Part shown: in pieces, positions 36,134 to 44,535 of the stretch | Position numbering within the stretch: the first letter of the stretch is position 1 | Layout of the letters: every line of letters starts with the position of its first letter | Source: Muribaculaceae bacterium | Lineage (GTDB): Bacteria; Bacteroidota; Bacteroidia; Bacteroidales; Muribaculaceae | Assembly (NCBI GenBank): GCA_017557665.1 | Contig: JAFYYI010000050.1 | Coordinates: 79,254 to 143,253, forward strand | DNA length: 64,000 nt | Direction: 5' to 3' | The notes under the pieces: model-generated | Told to the model about the DNA's origin: nothing | Databases searched by the model: none | Seen by the model: the letters and a program-made list of their open reading frames with translations, nothing else | Made by a program: the position numbers and the translations under genes

Positions 36134-38599
36134 ATGAATATTTCCTATAAATGGCTCAAACGCTATATTGACACCGACCTGACGCCTGAGAAGGTGGCCG
36201 AGGCACTAACCTCGCTGGGTCTGGAAGTGGGAGCAGTGGAACAAGTGGAAACCATCAAGGGCGGACTGCGCGGACTGGTTGTGGGACAGGTGATGACCTG
36301 TATCGACCATCCTAACAGCGACCACCTTCACATCACCACCGTGGACCTGGGCGACGGTAATGACCCCGTTCAGATCGTGTGCGGTGCGCCTAACGTGGCC
36401 GCCGGTCAAAAGGTGATTGTCGCCACTCTGGGCACCAAGCTCTATGACGGCGACCAGGAGTTCACCATCAAGCGCAGCAAGATGCGTGGCGAGGAGTCGC
36501 TGGGCATGATTTGCGCCGAGGACGAGATAGGTGTTGGTGTGAGCCACGACGGCATCATAGTTCTTCCTGAAGACGCCGTGGTGGGTACACCCGCTGCCGA
36601 CTACTATGGCATTGAGGACGACTACCTCATTGAGGTGGACCTGACGCCTAACCGCATTGATGGCGGCTCGCACTACGGCGTGGCACGTGACCTGGCGGCA
36701 TGGATGAAGCGTCATGGCATGGCAGTGAACCTGCATCGTCCCAGTGTCGAGGAGTTTGCCAGCGATCGTAATGATGGTGGCATCCCTGTCACCGTCGAGA
36801 ATACCGAGGCCTGCCCTCGCTATGCCGGTTTGACCGTACGCGGCGTGAAGGTTCAGGAGAGCCCCAAGTGGCTCAAGGACCTGCTGCTCGCCGTGGGCCA
36901 GCGTCCCATCAACAATATTGTGGACATCACCAACTACATCCTGCTGGGCACCGGACAACCCATGCACTGCTTTGACCTGAGCAAGGTCAAGGGAGACCGC
37001 ATCGTGGTCAGGACAGCACCCGCGGGCACCAAGTTTGTCACCCTCGACGGCGTGGAGCGCACGCTCACCGAGCGCGACCTGATGATCTGCAACGCCGAGG
37101 AGCCGATGTGCATCGGTGGTGTGTTTGGCGGTCTGGACTCGGGCGTTACCGAGACGACGACCGACGTGTTCCTGGAGTCGGCCTACTTCCATCCCACGTG
37201 GATCCGCAAGACGGCGCGCCGCTTCGCCCTGAACACCGACGCCTCGTTCCGCTTTGAGCGCGGCATCGACCCCAACGAGGTCATCTATAACCTGAAACTC
37301 TGCGCCATGCTTGTTAAGGAACTGGCAGGTGGTGAAATCTGCGGTGACATCGTTGACGTGAAGGCGCACGACTTCCCCGGCTTCCCCGTGGAGCTGCACT
37401 ACGACTACGTGAAGCGCCTCATCGGTAAGGACATTCCTCACGACGTGATTCGTGACATCGTGGAGAGCCTCGAGATGGAAATCACTGCCGAGGATGACGA
37501 GAAAATCAATCTCGTTGTGCCCACCTATCGCGTGGACGTGCGTCGCCCCTGTGACGTGGTGGAGGACATCCTGCGCGTCTATGGTTACAACAACGTCGAA
37601 TTCACCGACGATGTTCACAGCAGCCTGTCGAACAAGACCGACGTCGACTTCCGCGACGACATGCAGGAGATCGTGAGCAACCAGCTCACCAGCGTGGGCT
37701 ACCACGAGATGATGAACAACTCGTTGACCGTGGGTGCCTACTATGAGGGCTTGACAACCTATCCCGCTGAATTGTGCGTGCGCATCATGAACCCCCTGAG
37801 CAGCGACCTGAACGTCATGCGCCAGACCTTGCTGTTCGGCGGTTTGGAGAGCATCGCCCGCAATATCAACCACAAGAACGCCAATTTGCGCCTCTACGAG
37901 TTCGGCAACATCTATAGCCATGACGGCAGCATCAGCCAGGAGGACAAGGCCCTCGCTCCCTACAGCGAGAGCACCCAGATGGGCATGTGGCTCAGCGGCA
38001 ACAACCACGACGAGTCGTGGGCCGACAAGGTAAGGCCGCTGAACGTCTATGACCTGAAGGCCGACCTCGAGAACGTCCTCACCAACATGGGCGTGAACCT
38101 GCGTGACCTGGTCATCGAGCAGCACGAGGATGAGATTCTCAATCCTGCCCTGCGCTACAGCAACCATGGCGGCAAGACCATCGCCGTGATGGGTGTCGTT
38201 GACGAGGCCTTGGCCAAGAAGTTTGACGTCAACCAGCCCGTCTACTACGCACAGGTCAACTGGAACCTTGCCTGCAAGATGGCGATGAAGAAGGACATCA
38301 AGTACACCGACCTGCCCAAGACGCTGCCCCTGCGCCGCGACCTGGCGCTGCTGGTGGACCGCACCGTGACCTACGATGACATCCGCCGCGTGGTGGAGGC
38401 CAGTGAGAAGAAGCTGCTCAAGTCGATGACCCTGTTCGACGTCTATGAGAGCAACAAGCTGGAGGCCGGCAAGAAATCCTATGCCATCAGCATGATTCTG
38501 CAGGACAACGAGAAGACGCTCAACGACAAGCAGATCGATGCCATCATGAACAAGATTATCAAGAACCTGGAGACCCAACTGGGCGCCAAGTTGAGGTAA
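36134..38599 (+). CDS. pheT: Phenylalanyl-tRNA synthetase beta subunit
   Basis: This is the large subunit of the alpha2-beta2 enzyme that charges tRNA-Phe. It has 821 residues: an N-terminal tRNA-binding EMAP-like domain (VVGQVMTCIDHPNSDHL, VCGAPNVAAGQKV), the B3/B4 editing domain (RPINNIVDITNYIL, GQPMHCFDLSKV, MCIGGVFGG), the B5 domain, a catalytic-like core (NPLSSDLNVMRQTLL) and the C-terminal ferredoxin-like anticodon-binding domain (LPLRRDLALLVDR). pheS is not adjacent, as is usual in this phylum. The YebC-family gene follows 64 bases later. Confidence 0.98.
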   Translation: MNISYKWLKRYIDTDLTPEKVAEALTSLGLEVGAVEQVETIKGGLRGLVVGQVMTCIDHPNSDHLHITTVDLGDGNDPVQIVCGAPNVAAGQKVIVATLGTKLYDGDQEFTIKRSKMRGEESLGMICAEDEIGVGVSHDGIIVLPEDAVVGTPAADYYGIEDDYLIEVDLTPNRIDGGSHYGVARDLAAWMKRHGMAVNLHRPSVEEFASDRNDGGIPVTVENTEACPRYAGLTVRGVKVQESPKWLKDLLLAVGQRPINNIVDITNYILLGTGQPMHCFDLSKVKGDRIVVRTAPAGTKFVTLDGVERTLTERDLMICNAEEPMCIGGVFGGLDSGVTETTTDVFLESAYFHPTWIRKTARRFALNTDASFRFERGIDPNEVIYNLKLCAMLVKELAGGEICGDIVDVKAHDFPGFPVELHYDYVKRLIGKDIPHDVIRDIVESLEMEITAEDDEKINLVVPTYRVDVRRPCDVVEDILRVYGYNNVEFTDDVHSSLSNKTDVDFRDDMQEIVSNQLTSVGYHEMMNNSLTVGAYYEGLTTYPAELCVRIMNPLSSDLNVMRQTLLFGGLESIARNINHKNANLRLYEFGNIYSHDGSISQEDKALAPYSESTQMGMWLSGNNHDESWADKVRPLNVYDLKADLENVLTNMGVNLRDLVIEQHEDEILNPALRYSNHGGKTIAVMGVVDEALAKKFDVNQPVYYAQVNWNLACKMAMKKDIKYTDLPKTLPLRRDLALLVDRTVTYDDIRRVVEASEKKLLKSMTLFDVYESNKLEAGKKSYAISMILQDNEKTLNDKQIDAIMNKIIKNLETQLGAKLR

Positions 38600-38611
38600 T
38601 TGATGCTCAAG

Positions 38612-38625
38612 TTTTGCGTCTCTAC
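38612..38625. repeat. Half copy of the GTAGAGACGCAA palindrome
   Basis: TTTTGCGTCTCTAC is one arm of the palindrome at 15984-16013 and lies between pheT and the YebC-family gene. Confidence 0.55.
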
Positions 38626-38663
38626 GAACTGAAAATATTAATCTTTAAACTACATAAATTACA

Positions 38664-39392
38664 ATGGGAAGAGCTTTTGAATACCGCAAAGCAAGAAAGA
38701 TGAAACGCTGGGGCAGCATGTCCCGCACGTTTACACGCATCGGCAAGGAAATCACCATCGCCGTCAAGGCAGGTGGTCCCGACCCCGAAGGTAACTCACG
38801 CCTGCGCGCCTTGATCGCCAACGCCAAGACGGCCAACATGCCCAAGGAGAACATCGAGCGCGCCATCAAGCGTGCCAGCGAGAAGGATGCCGGCGACTAC
38901 AAGGAGGTCATCTATGAGGGATTCGGCCCCCACGGCATCGCCGTGCTGGTAGAGACCGCTACCGACAACACCACCCGCACCGTCGCCAACCTGCGCAACT
39001 ACTTCAACAAGAAGGGCGGCTCCCTGGGCAACTCGGGCAGCGTGGCCTTTATGTTCAGCCACAAGTGCTACTTCCACGTGGCTCCCAAGGATGGCGTGGA
39101 TCCCGATGAACTCGAGCTGGAGCTCATCGACTGCGGCGCCGAGGAGTTTGCCATCGACGAGGAAGAGATGCTCGTTTCAGGCGACTTCGCCTCCAATGGC
39201 GACATCATGAAATACCTCGAGGACAACGGCTTTGAAATCAAGAGCAGCGAGTTCGTTTACGAGCCTGCCGACTACAAGGACCTGAACGAGGCCGAGCGTG
39301 CCGAGGTCGAGGCCCTCATCGAAGTCCTGGAGGAGGACGACGACGTGCAGAACGTCTTCACCACCATGGCCGAGGGCGGCGACGAGGAATAA
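38664..39392 (+). CDS. YebC/PmpR-family regulator or translation factor
   Basis: This 242-residue YebC family protein has MGRAFEYRKARKMKRWG at the start, FTRIGKEI, KANMPKENIERAI-like text (NMPKENIERAIKRA), the YEGFGPHG motif, GGSLGNSGSVAFMF and a C-terminal Glu/Asp-rich end. YebC proteins have been described as transcription regulators, and more recently as helping ribosomes through proline-rich stretches; which applies here is not known. A strong terminator follows. Confidence 0.95.
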   Translation: MGRAFEYRKARKMKRWGSMSRTFTRIGKEITIAVKAGGPDPEGNSRLRALIANAKTANMPKENIERAIKRASEKDAGDYKEVIYEGFGPHGIAVLVETATDNTTRTVANLRNYFNKKGGSLGNSGSVAFMFSHKCYFHVAPKDGVDPDELELELIDCGAEEFAIDEEEMLVSGDFASNGDIMKYLEDNGFEIKSSEFVYEPADYKDLNEAERAEVEALIEVLEEDDDVQNVFTTMAEGGDEE

Positions 39393-39421
39393 CCCCTTGC
39401 CACACAACGTATTTCATCAAC

Positions 39422-39451
39422 AAAAACAGGAGCTGTTGGCTCCTGTTTTTT
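39422..39451 (+). terminator. Terminator after the YebC-family gene
   Basis: AAAAACAGGAGC (39422-39433) pairs with GCTCCTGTTTTT (39439-39450) around TGTTG, ending in a T run. Confidence 0.9.
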
Positions 39452-39506
39452 GTGATGTGAATCATCTGAATCCACCCCTCAGAAATTAGAAGTAAGTCAC
39501 GACCCA

Positions 39507-39720
39507 GTAGAGACGCAAAATCTTGCGTCTACCTTTGTAAAATTCGCGTAATTCGTAGTTTGAAAAAAGAAAGCGGATGCCAAAAAAGAATGTTGTTTCC
39601 AGTTGTCTAATAGTTGTTTCAGTTGTCTGATAAAACGTGTGCGGATGCCAAATATATTAAGTTGTTTGATGAACGAGTGCCGATTTGCGTAATTCATGGT
39701 TTTGTTATACCTTCGCAGGC
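39507..39720. repeat. Repeat-rich intergenic block upstream of the mosaic regulator
   Basis: It holds a GTAGAGACGCAA palindrome with one shortened arm (39507-39532), two GCGGATGCCA words (39573-39582, 39641-39650), a pair of CGTAATTC words (39547-39554, 39688-39695) and GTTGTCTGATAAAACG/GTTGTTTGATGAACG-type words like those at 2582-2640. It ends in the promoter of the next gene. Confidence 0.6.
39684..39715 (+). promoter_or_regulatory. Promoter of the mosaic TPR regulator
   Basis: TTTG (39684-39687), a 20-base spacer and TACCTTCG (39708-39715; one change from consensus). The ATG at 39721 is only 5 bases further on, so the transcript would be nearly leaderless, as for the paralogue at 27297. 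Confidence 0.55.
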
Positions 39721-41385
39721 ATGAAACGGCTACCGTTTGTCATAGTGATGGTCATTGCGGTGCTCGTGGCGGTGGTCACGGGCTGCGGCGGCACACCCCG
39801 TTATGACGGACGGCTCACGGCGGCGGACAGCCTGATGCGCCCCAACCCCGACAGCGCCCTGGCCCTGCTTGAGGCCCTGCCTGCCGGCGCCCTCGCCACG
39901 GCAGGCGACAGCGCCTACCGCGACCTGTTGCTCACCCAGGCCCGTTACCGCTGCTATGTCACCGCCACCAGCGACAGCACCATCAACCGCGCCCTGGCCT
40001 ATTACCGTGCCCACGGTGGCGAGCGCGAGAAACTCACCCGCGCCTACCTTTACAAGGGTGCTGTCATGGAGGAGCTCGGCCACCCCGACAGCGCCATGCT
40101 CTACTACAAGCACGCCGAAGCCACCGCCGCCCCCGACGACTACTTCAACCTGGGCTATGCTAACATGAGAATGGGGGCACTTTATCGTGATAATTTTGCT
40201 ATTGATGGTAAAGACATTGAAAAATACGAAGAAGCTTTGAAATTCTTCAGAATTATAGGTGATAACTATTATCAGCTTCGTTGTGCTATCAACTTGGGAG
40301 CACTGTATCGTTTAAAACTTCCTGATCGTTCCATATCACGTTTAATGGAAGCAAAAAACCTGGCGCTCCAATTAAAGGATACAATTAATTACAGGAATAG
40401 CTTACATGGGCTTGCCATGACATATTATTCTCAAAAAGAATATGACAAGGCATATTTGCTTGTAAAAGAGATACTAAATCTTAGATTAACGGATAATGGT
40501 TTTGAATTTTACGCCAATGCGGCTGATGTTTATGCAAAACTTGGAAAACCCGATTCTGCCGAATATCTATTAAACATATCGCAAGAGTATGATTCAACGA
40601 ATGTGATACATGAAATCATGTATCTTGAATGTATAGGAGAAATCGCTCTTGCTAGAGGAGATACAACTACATATCTATCAAAGGACAATGAGAGTAAGCA
40701 AAAAGAGGACTCCGTGTATAAGTTTGAATCCTCGATAAAAATCATTCAAGCTGAGACCTTGCAAAACAAACAAGCTCAAGAACAAGGAGCGTGGCGCTAT
40801 CAGAAAACCAAAGGATGGCTTTTGTGCATCAGTGTTATATTTTTGCTGGCTTTTTTCTTTTTATGCTATAGGTACTATTATCGAGTACACAAATATGACA
40901 GACTGATAGAAGATTTGAGAGCGGAATCAGACTCTTACATCAATGAGCTAGAAGAACATAAGAATAAACTGAAGAAGCTTGATATCAGAGATTTTCAGCT
41001 GAAAAACTATTTCGATTCTCAGCTTTGGCTTGTGCGCGAAATCATGGAAGAATGCTACCACACCCCCAACCAAAAACTAGTCAAGAAGATTAATCAAATC
41101 ATAGAGTTTAACGATCAAAACAAGGATCTGTGGAATAAACTTCATGGTTATATTGACTTGAGATACAATAATATCATGGAGGAAACCAGAAGGAATTATC
41201 CACAACTTAACGACAAGGATTTATTATTGCTCGCATTGTCAATTTTGGACTTCTCATGCATTCAAATCGCCATGATAATGGGTTATGCAAATCCATCAAG
41301 CATAGGTGTTATCAAACAGAGACTGGCAAGAAAAATGGAAATAGAGGGCAACCTACGAGACTATATTGATAGATTCTGTCAGTAA
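39721..41385 (+). CDS. TPR sensor with one membrane segment and C-terminal HTH, mosaic base composition
   Basis: This 554-residue paralogue of the protein at 27297-28967 has the same plan: signal with lipobox (LVAVVTGCGG), TPR-like helices, a membrane segment (GWLLCISVIFLLAFFFLCY), a coiled-coil linker and an HTH end (YPQLNDKDLLLLAL, IMGYANPSSIGVIKQRLARK). The first 440 bases are extremely GC-rich and the remainder is AT-rich, with a sharp change near 40160 and no break in the reading frame. The gene leads directly into a DUF3244 gene and the dockerin operon, which it may regulate (inference from position). A start 12 codons upstream is possible but precedes the promoter. Confidence 0.85.
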   Translation: MKRLPFVIVMVIAVLVAVVTGCGGTPRYDGRLTAADSLMRPNPDSALALLEALPAGALATAGDSAYRDLLLTQARYRCYVTATSDSTINRALAYYRAHGGEREKLTRAYLYKGAVMEELGHPDSAMLYYKHAEATAAPDDYFNLGYANMRMGALYRDNFAIDGKDIEKYEEALKFFRIIGDNYYQLRCAINLGALYRLKLPDRSISRLMEAKNLALQLKDTINYRNSLHGLAMTYYSQKEYDKAYLLVKEILNLRLTDNGFEFYANAADVYAKLGKPDSAEYLLNISQEYDSTNVIHEIMYLECIGEIALARGDTTTYLSKDNESKQKEDSVYKFESSIKIIQAETLQNKQAQEQGAWRYQKTKGWLLCISVIFLLAFFFLCYRYYYRVHKYDRLIEDLRAESDSYINELEEHKNKLKKLDIRDFQLKNYFDSQLWLVREIMEECYHTPNQKLVKKINQIIEFNDQNKDLWNKLHGYIDLRYNNIMEETRRNYPQLNDKDLLLLALSILDFSCIQIAMIMGYANPSSIGVIKQRLARKMEIEGNLRDYIDRFCQ

Positions 41386-41519
41386 CAGACGGTCACAATA
41401 CAATCAGTAAAAAACGTCCAAATACCGTCCAAACAAACACACTCAAAACAACTGTATAAAAGGTTTTTTATAACAGATTGATTATCAGTCAAGTAAAATC
41501 GATTTGTATAACAAATAAA

Positions 41520-41552
41520 TTTGGCATGAAACATTGTTTCATTGTAATTTTG
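41520..41552 (+). promoter_or_regulatory. Promoter of the DUF3244-dockerin operon with operator-like dyad
   Basis: TTTG (41520-41523), a 21-base spacer and TAATTTTG (41545-41552). Inside the spacer is the perfect dyad GAAACA-T-TGTTTC (41528-41540), and directly after it a tandem TCAGATTGT repeat (41555-41572). The layout matches the promoter at 29090-29121. Confidence 0.7.
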
Positions 41553-41607
41553 CGTCAGATTGTTCAGATTGTAAAGCTCTTTAATATTGTTTTAAATCCT
41601 CTTGATC

Positions 41608-41976
41608 ATGAAAAAAAAATTGCTTTTCTTTTTGATATTCTGCTGTTGTTTTAATTCATTAATGGCAGATAGACGGCCCATTGTTATTCACAATGGTGGA
41701 ACTGTTGGAGATCATACTGAGTACTATCTTCCTGCCGATGCACCAGAGGTGAATTATGACTCCGATGAGATGGAAATTATCATCGAGGCTGACGGATTTG
41801 CCAGTTATTACAATGTGGACATCTTCACGATGGTGGGGACAACACCTATACTTTGGGCCGTGGTCAACGGCACCTACGACACCGTTGATGTCTCCTCACT
41901 GCCTGCCGATGACTACCGAATCGTCATCCATTCATCAAATAATAATGTATTCGAGGGCTTTTTCACCATAGAGTGA
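41608..41976 (+). CDS. Small secreted DUF3244 protein
   Basis: This 122-residue protein has a signal peptide (MKKKLLFFLIFCCCFNSLMA) and an Ig-like beta body ending in VSSLPADDYRIVIHSS and NNVFEGFFTIE, which fits DUF3244. I start at the ATG at 41608; a TTG two codons upstream is less likely. It is the first gene after the TPR regulator and its promoter, and 49 bases before the first dockerin protein, so it is probably the first gene of that operon. Function unknown. Confidence 0.85.
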   Translation: MKKKLLFFLIFCCCFNSLMADRRPIVIHNGGTVGDHTEYYLPADAPEVNYDSDEMEIIIEADGFASYYNVDIFTMVGTTPILWAVVNGTYDTVDVSSLPADDYRIVIHSSNNNVFEGFFTIE

Positions 41977-42025
41977 TGGCATCTTAAAAGGAAAGATTTT
42001 TATTTACCAACATAGCATTATTATT

Positions 42026-42790
42026 ATGAAAAAGGTTTTTTTATTTCTATTTTTAATGTCAGCAGGAGTTGCTTCTGCCGACAACTACTTCACGATAGGA
42101 GAAAACGACACGCTGCGCATCAATCCTATTTTCTTGGGAAGCAACTATCCGGTATCGCTGCGTGCCCACTTCGAGGGTCGTCTCGACATCTGGTTCCTGA
42201 ACCTGTACCTGCCCTCGGGATTGACCGCGCAGGATTTTGATGAGGGCGATGATATGACAGTCAGCTATATCAACAGCGACAGCCTGCTCGCTACCTATGA
42301 CGCCAATCTTTTCTTAGGATATGTGGAAGGCGGCTATGGTCTGTCCACCTACATTAATGCGACAGGATACTGGGACTACAATTTTGACCATATGCTGGAA
42401 CCCTACGGCTATGTGAAATGGGAACCAGGAGATTACCCCGACATGGTGCGCCTGTCGCTGAATGTGAGTTCGACATTTACCGGAGGAACTGCCACTGTCA
42501 GCGGTAGCCTGACCTCTACCAATGACACCCGCGGCGGCACCATCAATTCACCCAATACGCCAGTTCCGTTCACCAAGACCGTCACCGTCTATGTAGGCTA
42601 CAAGCGCGGCGACGTGAACGGGGACGATCTGATCAACATCTCGGACGTAAATGCGTTGACCAATTACCTGATCAACGACGAGGCTCTGGACGCATATCAG
42701 CTTGCCGCTGCCGACTGGAACGGCGACGGCGAGGTGAACATCACCGACGCGCTTCTGTTGACCAGTTATATCCTGAACCTAAATTCATGA
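42026..42790 (+). CDS. Secreted protein with cohesin-like N-terminal domain and C-terminal dockerin (type A, copy 1)
   Basis: This 254-residue protein has a signal peptide (1-18), a beta-rich domain (about 19-190) starting NYFTIGENDTLRINP and containing DIWFLNLYLPSGL, YWDYNF and GGTATVSGSL, then a type I dockerin of two Ca-binding repeats: GDVNGDDLINISDVNALTNY and DWNGDGEVNITDALLLTSYI. The N-terminal domain recurs in the genes at 43684 and 45437. Its pattern of an exposed beta sandwich with an L-x-LYLP strand recalls cohesins, but I cannot prove homology. If it is a cohesin, each A protein could bind the dockerin of another. Confidence 0.88.
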   Translation: MKKVFLFLFLMSAGVASADNYFTIGENDTLRINPIFLGSNYPVSLRAHFEGRLDIWFLNLYLPSGLTAQDFDEGDDMTVSYINSDSLLATYDANLFLGYVEGGYGLSTYINATGYWDYNFDHMLEPYGYVKWEPGDYPDMVRLSLNVSSTFTGGTATVSGSLTSTNDTRGGTINSPNTPVPFTKTVTVYVGYKRGDVNGDDLINISDVNALTNYLINDEALDAYQLAAADWNGDGEVNITDALLLTSYILNLNS

Positions 42791-42844
42791 GAAGTAACTT
42801 TTTCAACAATAAACCATATTAACCAAATAACTTAAATCATTAAG

Positions 42845-43642
42845 ATGATGAATCAGATAATTACACGCAAAACTGCATTGGTAGCGCTGGCAGCGCTGCT
42901 GTGGCTGCTACCGCTGGGCGCGTCGGCGCAGACGGTTCGCGGCGACTTCGACTACGACGGCGACTTCGACATCAGCGACCTGACGCTGCTGATCAACCGC
43001 CTGCTGAACGACGAGTGGAACGACATCCCGCAGGACGTGGAGCGCGAAACGGTCACGGTCAACGGCGTGCCGTTCGTGATGGTGCACGTCGAGGGCGGCA
43101 CGCTAACCCATGAGGACGGCGCCATGTACGTGCTCAATGACTACTGGATGGGCGAGACCGAGGTGACGCGCGAGCTGTGGTCGGCGGTGATGGGCGGCTC
43201 CGACAACAGCCGGTTGCCCGCGTCAGAAAAGTCATGGAACGACTGCCAGGCGTTTATCGATTCGCTGAACGCGCTGACGGGACGCACCTTCCGCCTGCCC
43301 AGATGCGCCGAATGGGAGTTCGCCGCTCGGGGGGGCAACCGCAGCCGCGGCTACACCTACTGTGGCGGCAACGACCTGGACGTGGTGGGCTGGTACTGCG
43401 ACAATGCGAACGAAATCAGGGAGGTCGGCCTGCTCAAGTGCAACGAGTTGGGCCTGTATGACATGAGCGGTAACGTCTGGGAATGGAGCCAGGACACGTA
43501 TCCGACCAGCTCGGGCAGCGAGCAGAAGTGGTACTGCGGCGGCAAGGGGAACAGCCTGCCGGCGGCAAACACGCCGTCGGAGCGGGACCACTATTACCGC
43601 CATCTCGGACCCACCTACAGCGGTTTTCGCCTTGCCATGTGA
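42845..43642 (+). CDS. Secreted protein with single dockerin repeat and SUMF1/FGE-fold domain (type B, copy 1)
   Basis: This 265-residue protein has a signal peptide (about 1-28), one dockerin repeat (GDFDYDGDFDISDLTLLINR, about 32-53) and a SUMF1-like domain (about 70-265) with YWMGETEVTRELW, FRLPRCAEWEFAARGG, LGLYDMSGNVWEW and GFRLAM. The paired active-site cysteines of true formylglycine-generating enzymes are not evident, so a binding role is more likely than sulfatase activation. The gene is GC-rich compared with its neighbours. It follows the A1 gene by 54 bases. Confidence 0.88.
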   Translation: MMNQIITRKTALVALAALLWLLPLGASAQTVRGDFDYDGDFDISDLTLLINRLLNDEWNDIPQDVERETVTVNGVPFVMVHVEGGTLTHEDGAMYVLNDYWMGETEVTRELWSAVMGGSDNSRLPASEKSWNDCQAFIDSLNALTGRTFRLPRCAEWEFAARGGNRSRGYTYCGGNDLDVVGWYCDNANEIREVGLLKCNELGLYDMSGNVWEWSQDTYPTSSGSEQKWYCGGKGNSLPAANTPSERDHYYRHLGPTYSGFRLAM

Positions 43643-43683
43643 CAGAAAAATTTATCCACTAAAACACATCAAGATAAAAGAAT

Positions 43684-44475
43684 ATGGAAACATCATCAAT
43701 ATATCTAAGTATTGCAGGTACCGTTAAACGGATTCCCGCTATGGTCTTTATGCTGCTGACTGCCCTCACTGCCCTGTCCAGCAACTATTTCACCATGGGT
43801 GTCAACGACACGCTCAGGATCAATCCCGGCTATCTGGGTGCTAATTTCACGGCTGCCGCTACTGCCCATTTTGATGGCCGCGTTAATTATTGGTGCGTCA
43901 ACGTGTTAAGTCCGGGACTCCTCAAAACCAAAGCCTTCGTTGGAGGACCAGGGCTGATAGTTCCCTATCTAGACAGCAACGGAACATCCACTACCTGCCA
44001 AGCATCTTTTAACGTGAACTTTTTAACAGACAGTATTTCGCAGGTACAGTCCGAAATCACCGAGATTGGGTATTGGGACTATAACAACAGCGGTAACTAC
44101 GCGCCGTACGGCATCGTCAAATGGGAGGCCGGCAACCATGAAGACATGTTCCGTGTCCAGTTTGAAGTCTCCCCGCAGTTTACCGGCGGCACCCTGGTCC
44201 TGTTCGGCAATATCGAGTCAGGAGACGATGCCCGTGGGGGCGGTGTGGGTCATGTCACGTTCTATAAAAGCGTACAGGTCACCGTGGGCTATAAGCGCGG
44301 CGACGTGAACGGCGACGAGGAGGTGAACACGTCGGACGCGAACCTGCTGATCAACTGCATCCTCAATGACGTTGAGCTTGACAGCTACCAGTTCGAGGCC
44401 GCCGACATGAACGGTGATGGATACGTGAACAGCACTGACGCCTCTATGCTGATTAATTACATCCTGAACAACTGA
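43684..44475 (+). CDS. Secreted protein with cohesin-like domain and C-terminal dockerin (type A, copy 2)
   Basis: This 263-residue paralogue of the gene at 42026 begins with a long signal sequence (VFMLLTALTALSS), then NYFTMGVNDTLRINPGYLG, YWDYNNSG, APYGIVKWEAG and FTGGTLVLFGN. The C-terminal dockerin has two repeats (GDVNGDEEVNTSDANLLINC, DMNGDGYVNSTDASMLINYI). It is the most divergent of the three A proteins. It lies 41 bases after B1 and 60 before B2. Confidence 0.87.
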   Translation: METSSIYLSIAGTVKRIPAMVFMLLTALTALSSNYFTMGVNDTLRINPGYLGANFTAAATAHFDGRVNYWCVNVLSPGLLKTKAFVGGPGLIVPYLDSNGTSTTCQASFNVNFLTDSISQVQSEITEIGYWDYNNSGNYAPYGIVKWEAGNHEDMFRVQFEVSPQFTGGTLVLFGNIESGDDARGGGVGHVTFYKSVQVTVGYKRGDVNGDEEVNTSDANLLINCILNDVELDSYQFEAADMNGDGYVNSTDASMLINYILNN

Positions 44476-44535
44476 CGGATTCGAATTCAAGAAGAACCAA
44501 TCGACAACTACTGACAGAAACTTAACGATTATAAC

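Noticed and set aside
36206..38578. A 790-codon open frame on the minus strand
   Set aside because: It lies exactly opposite pheT, has low-complexity His/Val/Gln-rich content and no recognisable domain. It is a by-product of codon bias in the GC-rich pheT gene.
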